Of a stretch of 64,000 nucleotides of DNA, positions 29,730 through 38,639 are shown one piece after another. A program made the translations under genes and the position numbers. Source of the DNA: an uncultured Roseburia sp. (GTDB lineage Bacteria; Bacillota; Clostridia; Lachnospirales; Lachnospiraceae); the NCBI GenBank assembly GCA_947246475.1, contig CAMXSH010000001.1:62001-126000 (forward strand), written 5' to 3'. Within the stretch, counting starts at the first letter, position 1. Each line of letters starts with the position of its first letter. The notes below the pieces were generated by a model, which worked only from the letters and a program-made list of their open reading frames with translations, did no database searches and was not told where the DNA came from.

Positions 29730-30569
29730 ATGAATGGATTGGTTTTAGAAGGTGGGACATTTCGCCCGGTATTTAGCTGCGGGGTGATGGATGCATTACT
29801 GTCTGAGGATATTATGATGCCTTATTGCATCGGGGTGTCTGCTGGAATATCAGATGGTGTGTCTTATATATCCCGTCAAAAGGGAAGAAATCTGGAGATT
29901 CTGCAAAAATATAGAAATGATAAGAGATATATGGGAAGATCCAATTACCGGAAGCACCGGAGCCTGTTTGGACTGGACTTTGTGTTTGGTGAGATTCCCA
30001 ATAACCTGGTCCCTTTTGACATGGATACATTTAAGAAGTATGAGGGGACATGTCTGGTTGGCGTGACAAATGCTTCCACAGGGGGAGCGCAGTACATGGA
30101 CGCCATGGATATGGATGAACGGTATTCGATGCTTCGTGCTACCTGCGCCATGCCGCTTTTTTTCCCAGCGATCGATTTGAACGGGGAGAAGTATTACGAT
30201 GGTGGAATCTCAGATCCCATTCCGTCAGAGAAGGCATTTGAGGATGGATGTGAAAAGCTTCTTGTGGTGCTGACCCAGCCGAAGGGGTTTGTCAAACGTC
30301 TTGGGAAATATGATAAGCTGGGGGCGAGGATTCTTGCCAGGAAGTATCCGGCTGTCAGGGAGGCGATATTGTCCAGGCCAGACCGTTATAATAAGATTGT
30401 CCGCCGTTGTGAACAATGGGAGAAGGAAGGGAAGGTCATGATCCTGCGCCCCAATTATCTGCTGAATAGTTTTGAGAGCAATGTGCAGAAGCTGGAGACG
30501 GCATACTGGCACGGATATCGCATGACGAAAGAAAAGATGAAGAAGATCCGGAGGTTTCTGGGGCTTTAG
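29730..30569 (+). CDS. Patatin-like phospholipase family protein
   Basis: MNGLVLEGGTFRPVFSCGVMDAL...IGVSAGISDGVSYISRQ; YYDGGISDPIP (DGG motif). Confidence 0.88.
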   Translation: MNGLVLEGGTFRPVFSCGVMDALLSEDIMMPYCIGVSAGISDGVSYISRQKGRNLEILQKYRNDKRYMGRSNYRKHRSLFGLDFVFGEIPNNLVPFDMDTFKKYEGTCLVGVTNASTGGAQYMDAMDMDERYSMLRATCAMPLFFPAIDLNGEKYYDGGISDPIPSEKAFEDGCEKLLVVLTQPKGFVKRLGKYDKLGARILARKYPAVREAILSRPDRYNKIVRRCEQWEKEGKVMILRPNYLLNSFESNVQKLETAYWHGYRMTKEKMKKIRRFLGL

Positions 30570-30680
30570 TACCTCCAGGGCAGATTTCCGCTGCTGCCAG
30601 GCTGGCTTAACAGTACCTGTGAGATAAAAAAATAGAAATGTTGACACAGGCTTATCTTTTCTGTTATAATATCTATACTT

Positions 30681-30762
30681 GCGGTTATGGCGGAATTGGC
30701 AGACGCGCTAGATTTAGGTTCTAGTGGGGGATCCCGTGCAGGTTCAAGTCCTGTTAACCGCA
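30681..30762 (+). tRNA. tRNA-Leu (anticodon UAG)
   Basis: GCGGTTA acceptor pairs TAACCGC; anticodon loop TTTAGGT within CTAGA/TCTAG stem; variable arm; GGTTCAAGTCC T-arm. Confidence 0.95.
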
Positions 30763-30783
30763 GATTCTAATTTTCGTGTACGA

Positions 30784-30840
30784 AAAGCAAAAGGGGCGGT
30801 ATTGATATATGATACTGTCCCTTATTATTTTGCTTTTTTA
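30784..30840. terminator. Intrinsic terminator after tRNA-Leu
   Basis: AAAAGCAAAAGGGGC ... GTCCCTTATTATTTTGCTTTTTT hairpin. Confidence 0.75.
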
Positions 30841-31019
30841 GCCCTTTTTCTTAACCAAATGGCGCTATAGGGATAAAAAAGGGTAAAAAATAGTGATTTA
30901 CATGTAATATAAGTATGCGTTACACCAAAACAGTGTGAATGCGCAGCTTGCTACGTATATTTGATGTGAAAAAGTCTCATATTTACATATATGCTATATT
31001 GTATAAAGGATGTGTGCGT

Positions 31020-31373
31020 ATGAGATTACTGGAATTGCGTATTTCGAATAAATTATCGCAGAAAGAGCTTGGTAAAGCCCTGGATCTGACGCAACAGCGT
31101 ATCAGTCTGCTTGAGCAGGGTAAGAGTTATCCAAATTCTATCGAGATCACAAAGTATGCGACGTATTTCGATGTATCAGCAGATTATGTGCTGGAGATCA
31201 GCCCAAGAAAAAATCCTTTTGCAGAGATGGAGGGGCTGGTGCGTGGAAACAGAGAGATTCTGTTATTAAAGTATTATTCTAAACTGAATGAGAACATGAA
31301 GAAATACATTCTGGAAATGACACAGAAGGCGCAAAAATATCAGGGAAACGACGAAACGGATACATTGTCCTAA
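31020..31373 (+). CDS. XRE-family HTH transcriptional regulator
   Basis: MRLLELRISNKLSQKELGKALDLTQQRISLLEQGKSYPNSIEITKYATYFDVSADYVL. Confidence 0.92.
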   Translation: MRLLELRISNKLSQKELGKALDLTQQRISLLEQGKSYPNSIEITKYATYFDVSADYVLEISPRKNPFAEMEGLVRGNREILLLKYYSKLNENMKKYILEMTQKAQKYQGNDETDTLS

Positions 31374-31403
31374 ATAATATGGATAATATATCCGTTCTCT
31401 TTG

Positions 31404-31432
31404 TTTACATTTTATCACAATACAGGTATAAT
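31404..31432 (+). promoter_or_regulatory. Putative sigma-A promoter of the two-component operon
   Basis: TTTACA (31404-31409), 17 nt, TATAAT (31427-31432). Confidence 0.5.
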
Positions 31433-31519
31433 ATGGTCAGGGGAACAGCTCGCTTCATCCGCTTTTTGAGATGAAATCGTTGAGCTGATACGTTCAGTGA
31501 AAGTGTTAGGTGAGATGAA

Positions 31520-32266
31520 TTGAAAAACATACTTGTACTTGAAGATGAAGTTGAGTGCAACCAGCTGTTATGTGATATTGTTACTACAAGCAAGGAAAGA
31601 ATAACAGTTTATCCAGCTTTTAATGAAAAAGAGGCGATGCAGATTGCACTTGAATGTCATATGGATCTGTTTCTTGTCGACATTTCATTACATGACCTGC
31701 AGGGAAATGATGTGTCGGGCGTAAAATTTGCCAAACAGATTCGCAATATTGATTATTATGAAGTTACGCCAATTATCTTTGTGACATCTATTGCCAATCT
31801 CGAACTCCATTCTTATCGCGAAGTTTCCTGTTATAGCTATATTTTAAAACCGATTGATGATGAGAAGCAGAAACAGCTTGCTGTGGAAATCGACAAACTT
31901 CTCAAGGACAGAAAGTCTGTCGCCAGAGAGCAGTATCTTTATTTTAAGGTTGATTCTGTTTTTTATCCTATAAAAGTTGATGAAATTATAACCATCCGCT
32001 GTATTAATAGAAGATTGCTCATACATACAATATCGGATAAATTTTATGTGAACAAGCTGACGTTAAAACAGATTCAGAAAGAATTGAATGCCATGGGGTT
32101 CAATCCTTTTGTAGAGTGCCATCGTGGGATTCTGGTAAATCTGGATCATGTGGAACATATCGACAGAGTTAATAAATATGTGAAAGTGTACAAAGAAGAT
32201 CAAATGATTGATTTTGGAAGAACCAAATGGTTTTCGGAAATACAAGGAGTAATTGAGCGTGATTAG
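31520..32266 (+). CDS. LytTR-family response regulator (AgrA-like), TTG start
   Basis: Receiver domain (VLEDEVECNQ...LFLVDISLHDLQG...ILKP) plus LytTR domain (YLYFKVDSVFYPIKVDEIITI...FVECHRGILVNLDHVEHIDR). Confidence 0.92.
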   Translation: MKNILVLEDEVECNQLLCDIVTTSKERITVYPAFNEKEAMQIALECHMDLFLVDISLHDLQGNDVSGVKFAKQIRNIDYYEVTPIIFVTSIANLELHSYREVSCYSYILKPIDDEKQKQLAVEIDKLLKDRKSVAREQYLYFKVDSVFYPIKVDEIITIRCINRRLLIHTISDKFYVNKLTLKQIQKELNAMGFNPFVECHRGILVNLDHVEHIDRVNKYVKVYKEDQMIDFGRTKWFSEIQGVIERD

Positions 32267-33533
32267 TAATATTTTAATGGCAGGGATAGAGCAGACGGCG
32301 GTATTTATTGTTATCGACAGCCTGTTCGGAGGCGGCCAGAAAAAAGACATTGGCAAAAAAATAAGCATAATCCTTATGCAAACTACTATTTTAGCTCTTT
32401 TCAATATGTTCCAACTGACTGGGGTGTGGATGTTTCTGGTTTATGCTATATTGATAGCTGGTGTGAAGCTGATCTATCAAAGCAATATAAATATCAGTGT
32501 CTTGTATTGTATCATAGCGTTTTTGATGGTAAGTGCCATTGAACTTCTGCTCTATATTCCCTTTGCCTTTTTCTGGAAGGAGATGGTGGGAGATTCCCGG
32601 GCAGGTCTTATCGGAACCGGCGGCGCCCTGCTTGTGGTGTGCGCTGCCCGCAGAAAGAGGTGGATCAACTGGAATATGATCCAGGATTTTGTAAAATGCC
32701 GTTACAAGATGCTGTGTTATATCTGTGCGGCAGTGGGAAGTATCATGCTCTTTGCCGTGTCGTATTTCCGGGTTCTGGAAAGTATGCCGATTTACAGTTT
32801 TATCTTTTTGATCCTGATGATCGTTATCTTGTTTCCAATGATGTCTCAGTTTATCAAAAATGAGGTTGAATTAAAGGAGCGCAGCAAATTTGAAAAACCT
32901 ATGCGGGATGTGATCACAAGGATCCGGCAGCAACAGCACCAGTTTGATGCCCATCTGCAGGCAATTTATGGAATAATCAATCGGTGCCAGACTTATGATT
33001 GTCTGGTAGAGACACTGGAAGGTTATATGTCTAAGATTCAGAGAATGGACGCCTTTTACAGCCTGATCAAGGTGGAAGATCCAGTGCTGTCGGGTTTTCT
33101 CGGAGTCAAATTTTCGGAGGCAGTAAACCGGGGTATTCATATTTCACAGGAGATATCAGTGAAAAAGATATGCACCAATATTCCCCTCACAGAGCTGATC
33201 GGTACCTTTGGGAACCTGATCGACAATGCCATCGAGGAGGTTGAGACCAACTATCTCAAAAAGGAGATCCGGCTGTCTTTGCACGAAGAGGGGGACTGGT
33301 ATGAATTCATTATATCGAACCCGATCCGGAATACAAATATGTATGAGATCACCAATTTTTCCAAGAAAGGATACAGTACAAAGGAAAATGCAGAGATGCG
33401 TGGGCTGGGACTGTATAATGTGCTGGATACGCTGAACCATTATAAGGGACAATTGTACATGAATAAGTACACAGTAGAAGAAACGGATTGGTTTGCAGTG
33501 CGGATCAAAATAAAAAGGCTTACATGTAAATAA
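32253..33533 (+). CDS. GHKL-domain sensor histidine kinase (AgrC-like)
   Basis: Polytopic N-terminus; HQFDAHLQAIYG phosphoacceptor region; FGNLIDNAIEEVE and GLGLYNVLDTLNHYKGQL. Confidence 0.92.
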   Translation: MSVISNILMAGIEQTAVFIVIDSLFGGGQKKDIGKKISIILMQTTILALFNMFQLTGVWMFLVYAILIAGVKLIYQSNINISVLYCIIAFLMVSAIELLLYIPFAFFWKEMVGDSRAGLIGTGGALLVVCAARRKRWINWNMIQDFVKCRYKMLCYICAAVGSIMLFAVSYFRVLESMPIYSFIFLILMIVILFPMMSQFIKNEVELKERSKFEKPMRDVITRIRQQQHQFDAHLQAIYGIINRCQTYDCLVETLEGYMSKIQRMDAFYSLIKVEDPVLSGFLGVKFSEAVNRGIHISQEISVKKICTNIPLTELIGTFGNLIDNAIEEVETNYLKKEIRLSLHEEGDWYEFIISNPIRNTNMYEITNFSKKGYSTKENAEMRGLGLYNVLDTLNHYKGQLYMNKYTVEETDWFAVRIKIKRLTCK

Positions 33534-33541
33534 GCCTTTTT
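33513..33541. terminator. Bidirectional terminator between convergent agrAC-like and agrBD-like operons
   Basis: AAAAAGGCTTA-CATGTAAA-TAAGCCTTTTT. Confidence 0.8.
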
Positions 33542-33586
33542 ATTATAGTGTCTGGTTGGTTTAATTTTTTTTGCGTCTGGTTTTTA

Positions 33587-33715
33587 TTAGTCTTCTGTTG
33601 GATAATCCGGCTCACCCCAGAAGCAAAGACTGATAACGCCGGTGGTCATCATGGCAGCCATGGCAATGCATAAACTGCAGATTTTAAATAAAAGACTGCT
33701 ATTGAATTTTTTCAT
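33587..33715 (-). CDS. agrD: AgrD-like cyclic (thio)lactone autoinducer precursor peptide, 42 aa
   Basis: MKKFNSSLLFKICSLCIAMAAMMTTGVISLCFWGEPDYPTED: amphipathic leader, Cys, acidic P-x-x-P tail; strong RBS AAAGGAGGGAAGA; overlaps the agrB 3' end. Confidence 0.85.
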   Translation of the reverse strand: MKKFNSSLLFKICSLCIAMAAMMTTGVISLCFWGEPDYPTED

Positions 33716-34286
33716 TCTTCCCTCCTTTCTGTGCGGCAAAGGCACAAAGTAGTTGTAATGTCTGTAAAACAATAATCCAGAAGCAGATATCTGCGATTGG
33801 AGTTGTTTTCAAAATGATAATAAAAACAGAGTAAAGGAACAAAAGTCCTGTCGCCCTGTTGCGGTACCGGCGTTTGGTCTCTGGTGCTGCGGGGGGTCTT
33901 TTTTTTGCCGCCACTGGTGAAGCCAGAAATGTGATTAGGATACAAAGAGCCAGTATCACAGGTTTGAAAGCATAGGGAACCGATACACAGGCAGGCAGAA
34001 CGATCACTGTCAACAGCATAAATGTCAATGTAAATAAAAAACAGGTAATAAAATGTTCCATATGAAGACCGCCTGAATTGCACCGGATGGTGATAAGTAC
34101 CAGTACACCGATGAAAAATTCGGGAAGATGTCCCAGGTAAAAAAATAAAACGGAAAGCAGCAATGTCTTGACCAGTTCTGAACTTACAGCCTTAAGGGTG
34201 TACTTTAGACGCTTCATTTCCAGATCCGTGAATTGGTAAGATGACTGGATCTGCTCCAGAAACTGTTCCGCGTGAATGACTGCCAT
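33699..34286 (-). CDS. agrB: AgrB-like peptide-processing membrane endopeptidase
   Basis: RCNSGGLHMEHFITC matches the AgrB His-x6-Cys catalytic arrangement; polytopic; start MAVIHAEQF. Confidence 0.9.
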   Translation of the reverse strand: MAVIHAEQFLEQIQSSYQFTDLEMKRLKYTLKAVSSELVKTLLLSVLFFYLGHLPEFFIGVLVLITIRCNSGGLHMEHFITCFLFTLTFMLLTVIVLPACVSVPYAFKPVILALCILITFLASPVAAKKRPPAAPETKRRYRNRATGLLFLYSVFIIILKTTPIADICFWIIVLQTLQLLCAFAAQKGGKNEKIQ

Positions 34287-34349
34287 ATTGCAGTATCCTC
34301 CTTTACGAAAAATATGCAATGCACCGGTGCAGTCGACTTGTTGTGTAAT

Positions 34350-34377
34350 AGTATAGCGGAAAAATTGACAAAAACAA
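34350..34377 (-). promoter_or_regulatory. Putative agrBD promoter
   Basis: On minus strand TTGTTT-N16-TATACT. Confidence 0.5.
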
Positions 34378-34384
34378 GGGGGAG

Positions 34385-34480
34385 TGCGCGAACTGTGCGA
34401 TTTCGTGTCTGAAATCATAAAAAATGGCCTCAAACGACGAAGCATCGTTATTTCAGACACGAAATAACACGGTTCGCGCA
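34385..34480. repeat. 31-bp near-perfect inverted repeat (3 mismatches) between divergent agrBD and BtrH-like gene
   Basis: Left arm TGCGCGAACTGTGCGATTTCGTGTCTGAAAT (34385-34415), right arm ATTTCAGACACGAAATAACACGGTTCGCGCA (34450-34480). Confidence 0.92.
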
Positions 34481-34509
34481 AAAGTATACCATCTTTTTCC
34501 TGTTTCCTG

Positions 34510-34515
34510 TATAAT
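34510..34515 (+). promoter_or_regulatory. Putative -10 element of BtrH-like gene, weak -35
   Basis: TATAAT 38 nt before the ATG at 34553; arm-to--10 spacing 29 nt, same as on the agrBD side. Confidence 0.5.
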
Positions 34516-34552
34516 AATTAAAGAACAAAAGAATTTTAAGGAGGAACTGATT

Positions 34553-35503
34553 ATGGATATGGAATTAGGTATGGAACTAGTATTGGATGCGAACCTCTCA
34601 ATGTGCGAATGTAATAATTGTTTTATGGGATCATTTCTTCAGATGATGCGCTATAAAGGAGTGAGGTTGAGTGAATTGGAGGTACAGCTTCCCTATGCTG
34701 GTGTCAGGCTCAGTTTGTCATATCAGGATGGAATCAGTCTGAGTGCTAATTTTATTCAGGGCATACATTATTTTTGTTCGGAAAATCAGATTGCGTATAA
34801 GACAGGGGAGATTCTGCCACAGCACATAAGGGAAGTGGCATATGAGATTTTGTCAGAGCACGGTGCGTTTATGATTTCGTTGAATTCGAGAGATTATGGA
34901 TATTATAAGGCTTTTGTCAATGATGGGATACAGCACTGTACACTGGTGACAGGAGTGGACAAGGAAGGGCTGCACATCGTGGATGTCTGTGCCTCAACGT
35001 CCCAGCCGACGACACATAAGGGGGTTCTTCCTTTTGGGAACATTCTTGAAATTGGTCAGCATCAGCCGATTCCCATCGCTTACATAGAAGGGGAAGTGAC
35101 CTGGGATAAAAAAGAGAAGGAGATTGACTGGGTACAGGCAAGAAAAAATCACATGGAAGAAAATATAAAATTAGAACAGGGCGGCAGACTTAGGACAGGT
35201 CTGGACTATTGTGAATATCTTTACTCGGATCTGTCTTCTCTAAGGGGATTTGAACTTCGTAAAATTGCCCATAACATTATGACGGATACCCATGTTCCCC
35301 AGTTGAAGATGCTCATAAATCTGTTTGCAGATAAAAAACAACAGGAATATTATATTAAAATAAACCAGCTGTGCAATGACTGGACTCTGATGTCTTATCG
35401 TTTTCTAAAAGGAAGTTTTGAGTATGATTTCGCAGATCAGGAAACCCTTGTCTATAATTACAAAGCGCTTCTAGAGAGAGAACGGGAGATATATCAGCTA
35501 TAA
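34553..35503 (+). CDS. BtrH_N/C39-like papain-fold protein (putative cysteine enzyme)
   Basis: N-terminal CECNNCFMGSFLQMM, then IQHCTLVTGVDKEGLHIVDVCAS (His...Asp) resembling C39/BtrH catalytic order; start preceded by AAGGAGG. Confidence 0.6.
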   Translation: MDMELGMELVLDANLSMCECNNCFMGSFLQMMRYKGVRLSELEVQLPYAGVRLSLSYQDGISLSANFIQGIHYFCSENQIAYKTGEILPQHIREVAYEILSEHGAFMISLNSRDYGYYKAFVNDGIQHCTLVTGVDKEGLHIVDVCASTSQPTTHKGVLPFGNILEIGQHQPIPIAYIEGEVTWDKKEKEIDWVQARKNHMEENIKLEQGGRLRTGLDYCEYLYSDLSSLRGFELRKIAHNIMTDTHVPQLKMLINLFADKKQQEYYIKINQLCNDWTLMSYRFLKGSFEYDFADQETLVYNYKALLEREREIYQL

Positions 35504-36142
35504 AGACTGGTTTTCTCCCTGCCATAGGATCAGAAGGGTTCCGTTTTCCACACTGATACTTCCCTTTTTTCCAGTGGCTTCGTTGCTGATCCCCAAGGGG
35601 AATTGATTTGTCAGGGTGCTTCCTTCAAGTTCATATTTTAATCCTTTGATGGTTACATTCTGACTTTTGTCACTGAGGGAGAATACCGATACATAACCAG
35701 TAAAATCCTTTGGAATTGTAAAACCAGAATTTTGGATCACCGTCAGCACGTATTGATCGTGATGGAGAATTCCCTGGGCGCCTTCGGCGGCAAGGTAGGA
35801 AAGTGCCTGGATATTGGCTATGGAATGGTCCAAACGCCCGCCCAGCCCGCCATAGATCTCGAAAGTGTGGTAACCTTTGGAAAGCCCCAGTTTGATGGCA
35901 AGCATCATATCCGTATCATCTTTTTCCGGAGGATAGGTGTATTTTTCACAGATTGTATCTTCCCATATTTCATGGGATTGAACAGAATCAAAATCTCCCA
36001 GGGCAATATCTGCCCGAAGCCCGATTTGAATCAGGTGGTCATAGCCGCCGTCAGCGGCAATGACCAGATCTTCATCCATAAGTGATATGTCACAGGAGGT
36101 AAATTCCCCCGCGCCAAAAATGTAACAGACAGGAGTGTCCAT
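35498..36142 (-). CDS. thiN: Thiamine pyrophosphokinase
   Basis: VIAADGGYDHLIQIGLRADIALGDFDSV; PPEKDDTDMMLAIKLG; YGGLGGRLDHSIANIQAL. Confidence 0.95.
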   Translation of the reverse strand: MDTPVCYIFGAGEFTSCDISLMDEDLVIAADGGYDHLIQIGLRADIALGDFDSVQSHEIWEDTICEKYTYPPEKDDTDMMLAIKLGLSKGYHTFEIYGGLGGRLDHSIANIQALSYLAAEGAQGILHHDQYVLTVIQNSGFTIPKDFTGYVSVFSLSDKSQNVTIKGLKYELEGSTLTNQFPLGISNEATGKKGSISVENGTLLILWQGENQSL

Positions 36143-36146
36143 TTTT

Positions 36147-37019
36147 CTATACCTCCAGGTTTTCGATGATCTTTACAGCATCATCCATATAATCAAAAGA
36201 AAAATCTTCGATCTTACCGTTGTCTACTGCTTTGGTGAGTTCCGGATTAATCGGAAGCTGGCTTAGGACGATCAAACCATACTGGTCAGCGATCTCCTTA
36301 ACATGGCTTTCTCCAAATACGGAAATATGCTTACCGCAGTCAGGACACAGGGCATAACTCATATTTTCTACAATTCCCAGTACTGGTATATTCATCATTT
36401 CTGCCATCTTTACAGCTTTGCTCACGATCAGGGATACCAGATCCTGAGGGGTGGTCACGACGACGATGCCGTCCAGGGGCAGGGACTGGAATACAGTAAG
36501 CGGAACGTCTCCTGTCCCAGGAGGCATATCCACAAAGAGATAATCTACGTTTTCCCAAAGAACATCAGTCCAGAATTGCTTTACGGTTCCTGCGATGACC
36601 GGTCCTCTCCAGATGACAGGATCGGTCTCATCTTCCAATAGAAGATTAATGGACATGATATCTATATTTGTTTTTGATTTGACCGGAAAAATAGTCGTGG
36701 CATTTCCCATAGCTTTTTCCGTGATCCCAAATGCTTTCGGGATCGATGGACCGGTGATGTCCGCATCCAGGATACCGCAGTGATATCCCTTACGGCTGAA
36801 AGCCACTGCGAGAAGATCAGTGACCATGGACTTCCCTACGCCTCCTTTGCCGCTGACGACGCCGATCACTTTTTTTACACTGCTGTCAGGATGTGGTTTT
36901 TCCAGAAAAGATCCAGGCTCTCGCTCTCCACAGTTTGAACTGCAGCTGGAACAATCATGATTGCATTCACTCATAGTACTACAATGCCTCTCTTTCACAG
37001 ATTTATGGTTGTGCGACAA
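36147..37019 (-). CDS. Mrp/NBP35 family iron-sulfur carrier ATPase
   Basis: VVSGKGGVGKSMVTDLLAVAF; Cys-rich N-terminus CNHDCSSCSSNCG; VDMPPGTGDVPLTVFQSL. Confidence 0.95.
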   Translation of the reverse strand: MSHNHKSVKERHCSTMSECNHDCSSCSSNCGEREPGSFLEKPHPDSSVKKVIGVVSGKGGVGKSMVTDLLAVAFSRKGYHCGILDADITGPSIPKAFGITEKAMGNATTIFPVKSKTNIDIMSINLLLEDETDPVIWRGPVIAGTVKQFWTDVLWENVDYLFVDMPPGTGDVPLTVFQSLPLDGIVVVTTPQDLVSLIVSKAVKMAEMMNIPVLGIVENMSYALCPDCGKHISVFGESHVKEIADQYGLIVLSQLPINPELTKAVDNGKIEDFSFDYMDDAVKIIENLEV

Positions 37020-37167
37020 CCGTTATTAATTTACTTTAGTACGAAACCTTGATTTTGTCAATAAAATGTGGCAGGATGAAAGAGAGAGAAATGAGGAAGC
37101 TCAGTGGTACTGCTGAGCTGGATCAAAGATATGAAGTTGTATTATCGTTTTAAAGGAGGAGAAAAAA

Positions 37168-37656
37168 TTGGAATCCAGAAAAGAAAAAGCAATAGAATTA
37201 TTTAAGAAGGGATATAACTGCTCTCAGTCAGTGGTGCTGGCGTATGCCGACGTGCTGGGGCTGGACTGGGATCAGGCGGCAAAAATGTCGGCTTCCTTTG
37301 GGGGAGGCTTAGGAAGGCTCCGCCATGTGTGTGGTACCGTATCCGGAATGGCAATGGTTGCGGGGATGATCACGGCATCCTCAGACCCGAAGGACAAAGA
37401 ACAGAAAAAAGAGAATTATGAGATGATACAGAAACTGACAAAAGAGTTTGAAAAACAGAACGGCAGTATTATCTGCCGGGAACTGCTGGGACTGGACGGC
37501 GGGCAGGCCACGGTGTCAGAAGAATACAGGACAGGGGCTGTTCCAGAACCGCGGAGCTCCGAATATTACAAAAAGAGACCCTGCCCGGAACTGGTGGGGC
37601 AGGCTTGTGAAATTTTGGATCATATGCTGTTTGGCGCGGCGGAGCCGGAGAACTGA
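37168..37656 (+). CDS. C_GCAxxG_C_C family redox-associated protein
   Basis: KGYNCSQSVVLAYADVLGL...SFGGGLGRLRHVCGTVSGM...CPELVGQACEIL. Confidence 0.9.
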   Translation: MESRKEKAIELFKKGYNCSQSVVLAYADVLGLDWDQAAKMSASFGGGLGRLRHVCGTVSGMAMVAGMITASSDPKDKEQKKENYEMIQKLTKEFEKQNGSIICRELLGLDGGQATVSEEYRTGAVPEPRSSEYYKKRPCPELVGQACEILDHMLFGAAEPEN

Positions 37657-37795
37657 ACCAGTTCGATGGCGCTGCCGGAATAATGGGAGACGCCGCTGTC
37701 AGGCTAAGGAAATTCTTGCTTAAGGATTAAATATATGATAAAATAAACAGAGGTATTGACGATTTTTATCTAAAAACAAGGCAGGAGGCATATTT

Positions 37796-38638
37796 ATGTT
37801 CAAAATTGTAGAGAAAACGTCCCTGAACCCTACCGTTTCTAAAATGGTAGTGGAGGCTCCGCTGATCGCAAAAAAAGCTGAACCGGGACAGTTTATAATC
37901 TTTCGCGCCAAAGAAGACAGTGAAAGAATTCCGCTGACAATTGCGGATTATGACAGGGAAGCAGGAACGGTTACGATCATTTATCAGATCGTTGGAGGAT
38001 CTACCATGGAGTTAGATACTCTGGAAGCAGGGGGATATATTCACGATTTTGTGGGACCTCTCGGGGTTCCTACTCATACAGAGGGATTGAAAAAGGTTGC
38101 TGTGGTCGGCGGAGGTGTCGGCTGTGCCATTGCCTATCCAGTGACGAAAAAGCTGCACGAATTGGGAGCAGAGGTACATTCTATCGTTGGATTTAGAAAT
38201 CAGGATCTGGTGATCCTGGAGGACGAGTTTAAGAATGCAAGCGATAAACTTGTGATGATGACAGATGACGGAAGCTATGGTGAAAAAGGACTTGTTACCG
38301 ATGCCCTTGAAAAACTGATTAATGAAGGAAATGAATACGATGAAGTGATCGCCATCGGACCATTGATTATGATGAAATTTGTATGTCTTACGACAAAGAA
38401 ATATGGGATCAAAACGATGGTCAGCATGAACCCGATCATGATCGACGGTACTGGTATGTGCGGCGGGTGCCGTCTGACCGTGGGCGGCGAGACAAAGTTT
38501 GCCTGTGTGGACGGTCCAGACTTTGACGGTCATCTGGTAGACTTTGACGAGGCGATGCACCGCGGAACCATGTATAAGGAATTTGAGACGCATGCCCGCG
38601 AAGAAGCCTGCAACTTGCTGAAGAAAGGAGCAGAGTAA
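37796..38638 (+). CDS. nfnA: Ferredoxin-NADP+ reductase alpha subunit / NfnA
   Basis: FAD/NAD-binding reductase with C-terminal MCGGCRLTVGGETKFACVDGPDFDGH; adjacent to NfnB. Confidence 0.9.
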   Translation: MFKIVEKTSLNPTVSKMVVEAPLIAKKAEPGQFIIFRAKEDSERIPLTIADYDREAGTVTIIYQIVGGSTMELDTLEAGGYIHDFVGPLGVPTHTEGLKKVAVVGGGVGCAIAYPVTKKLHELGAEVHSIVGFRNQDLVILEDEFKNASDKLVMMTDDGSYGEKGLVTDALEKLINEGNEYDEVIAIGPLIMMKFVCLTTKKYGIKTMVSMNPIMIDGTGMCGGCRLTVGGETKFACVDGPDFDGHLVDFDEAMHRGTMYKEFETHAREEACNLLKKGAE

Positions 38639-38639
38639 A

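Noticed and set aside
31677-31684. TGTCGAC-like and other isolated 0A-like 7-mers (also near 57636 and 59588)
   Set aside because: Inside coding regions, single copies, and expected by chance at this window size.
34385-34480. Inverted repeat as an intrinsic terminator or insertion-sequence end
   Set aside because: No T-tract after either arm, no transposase, no visible target duplication; symmetric promoter placement favours a regulatory role, though a MITE origin cannot be excluded without a genome search.
37098-37119. AGCTCAG...CTGAGCT hairpin upstream of the C_GCAxxG_C_C gene as a riboswitch
   Set aside because: Only one short stem and no recognisable aptamer core.
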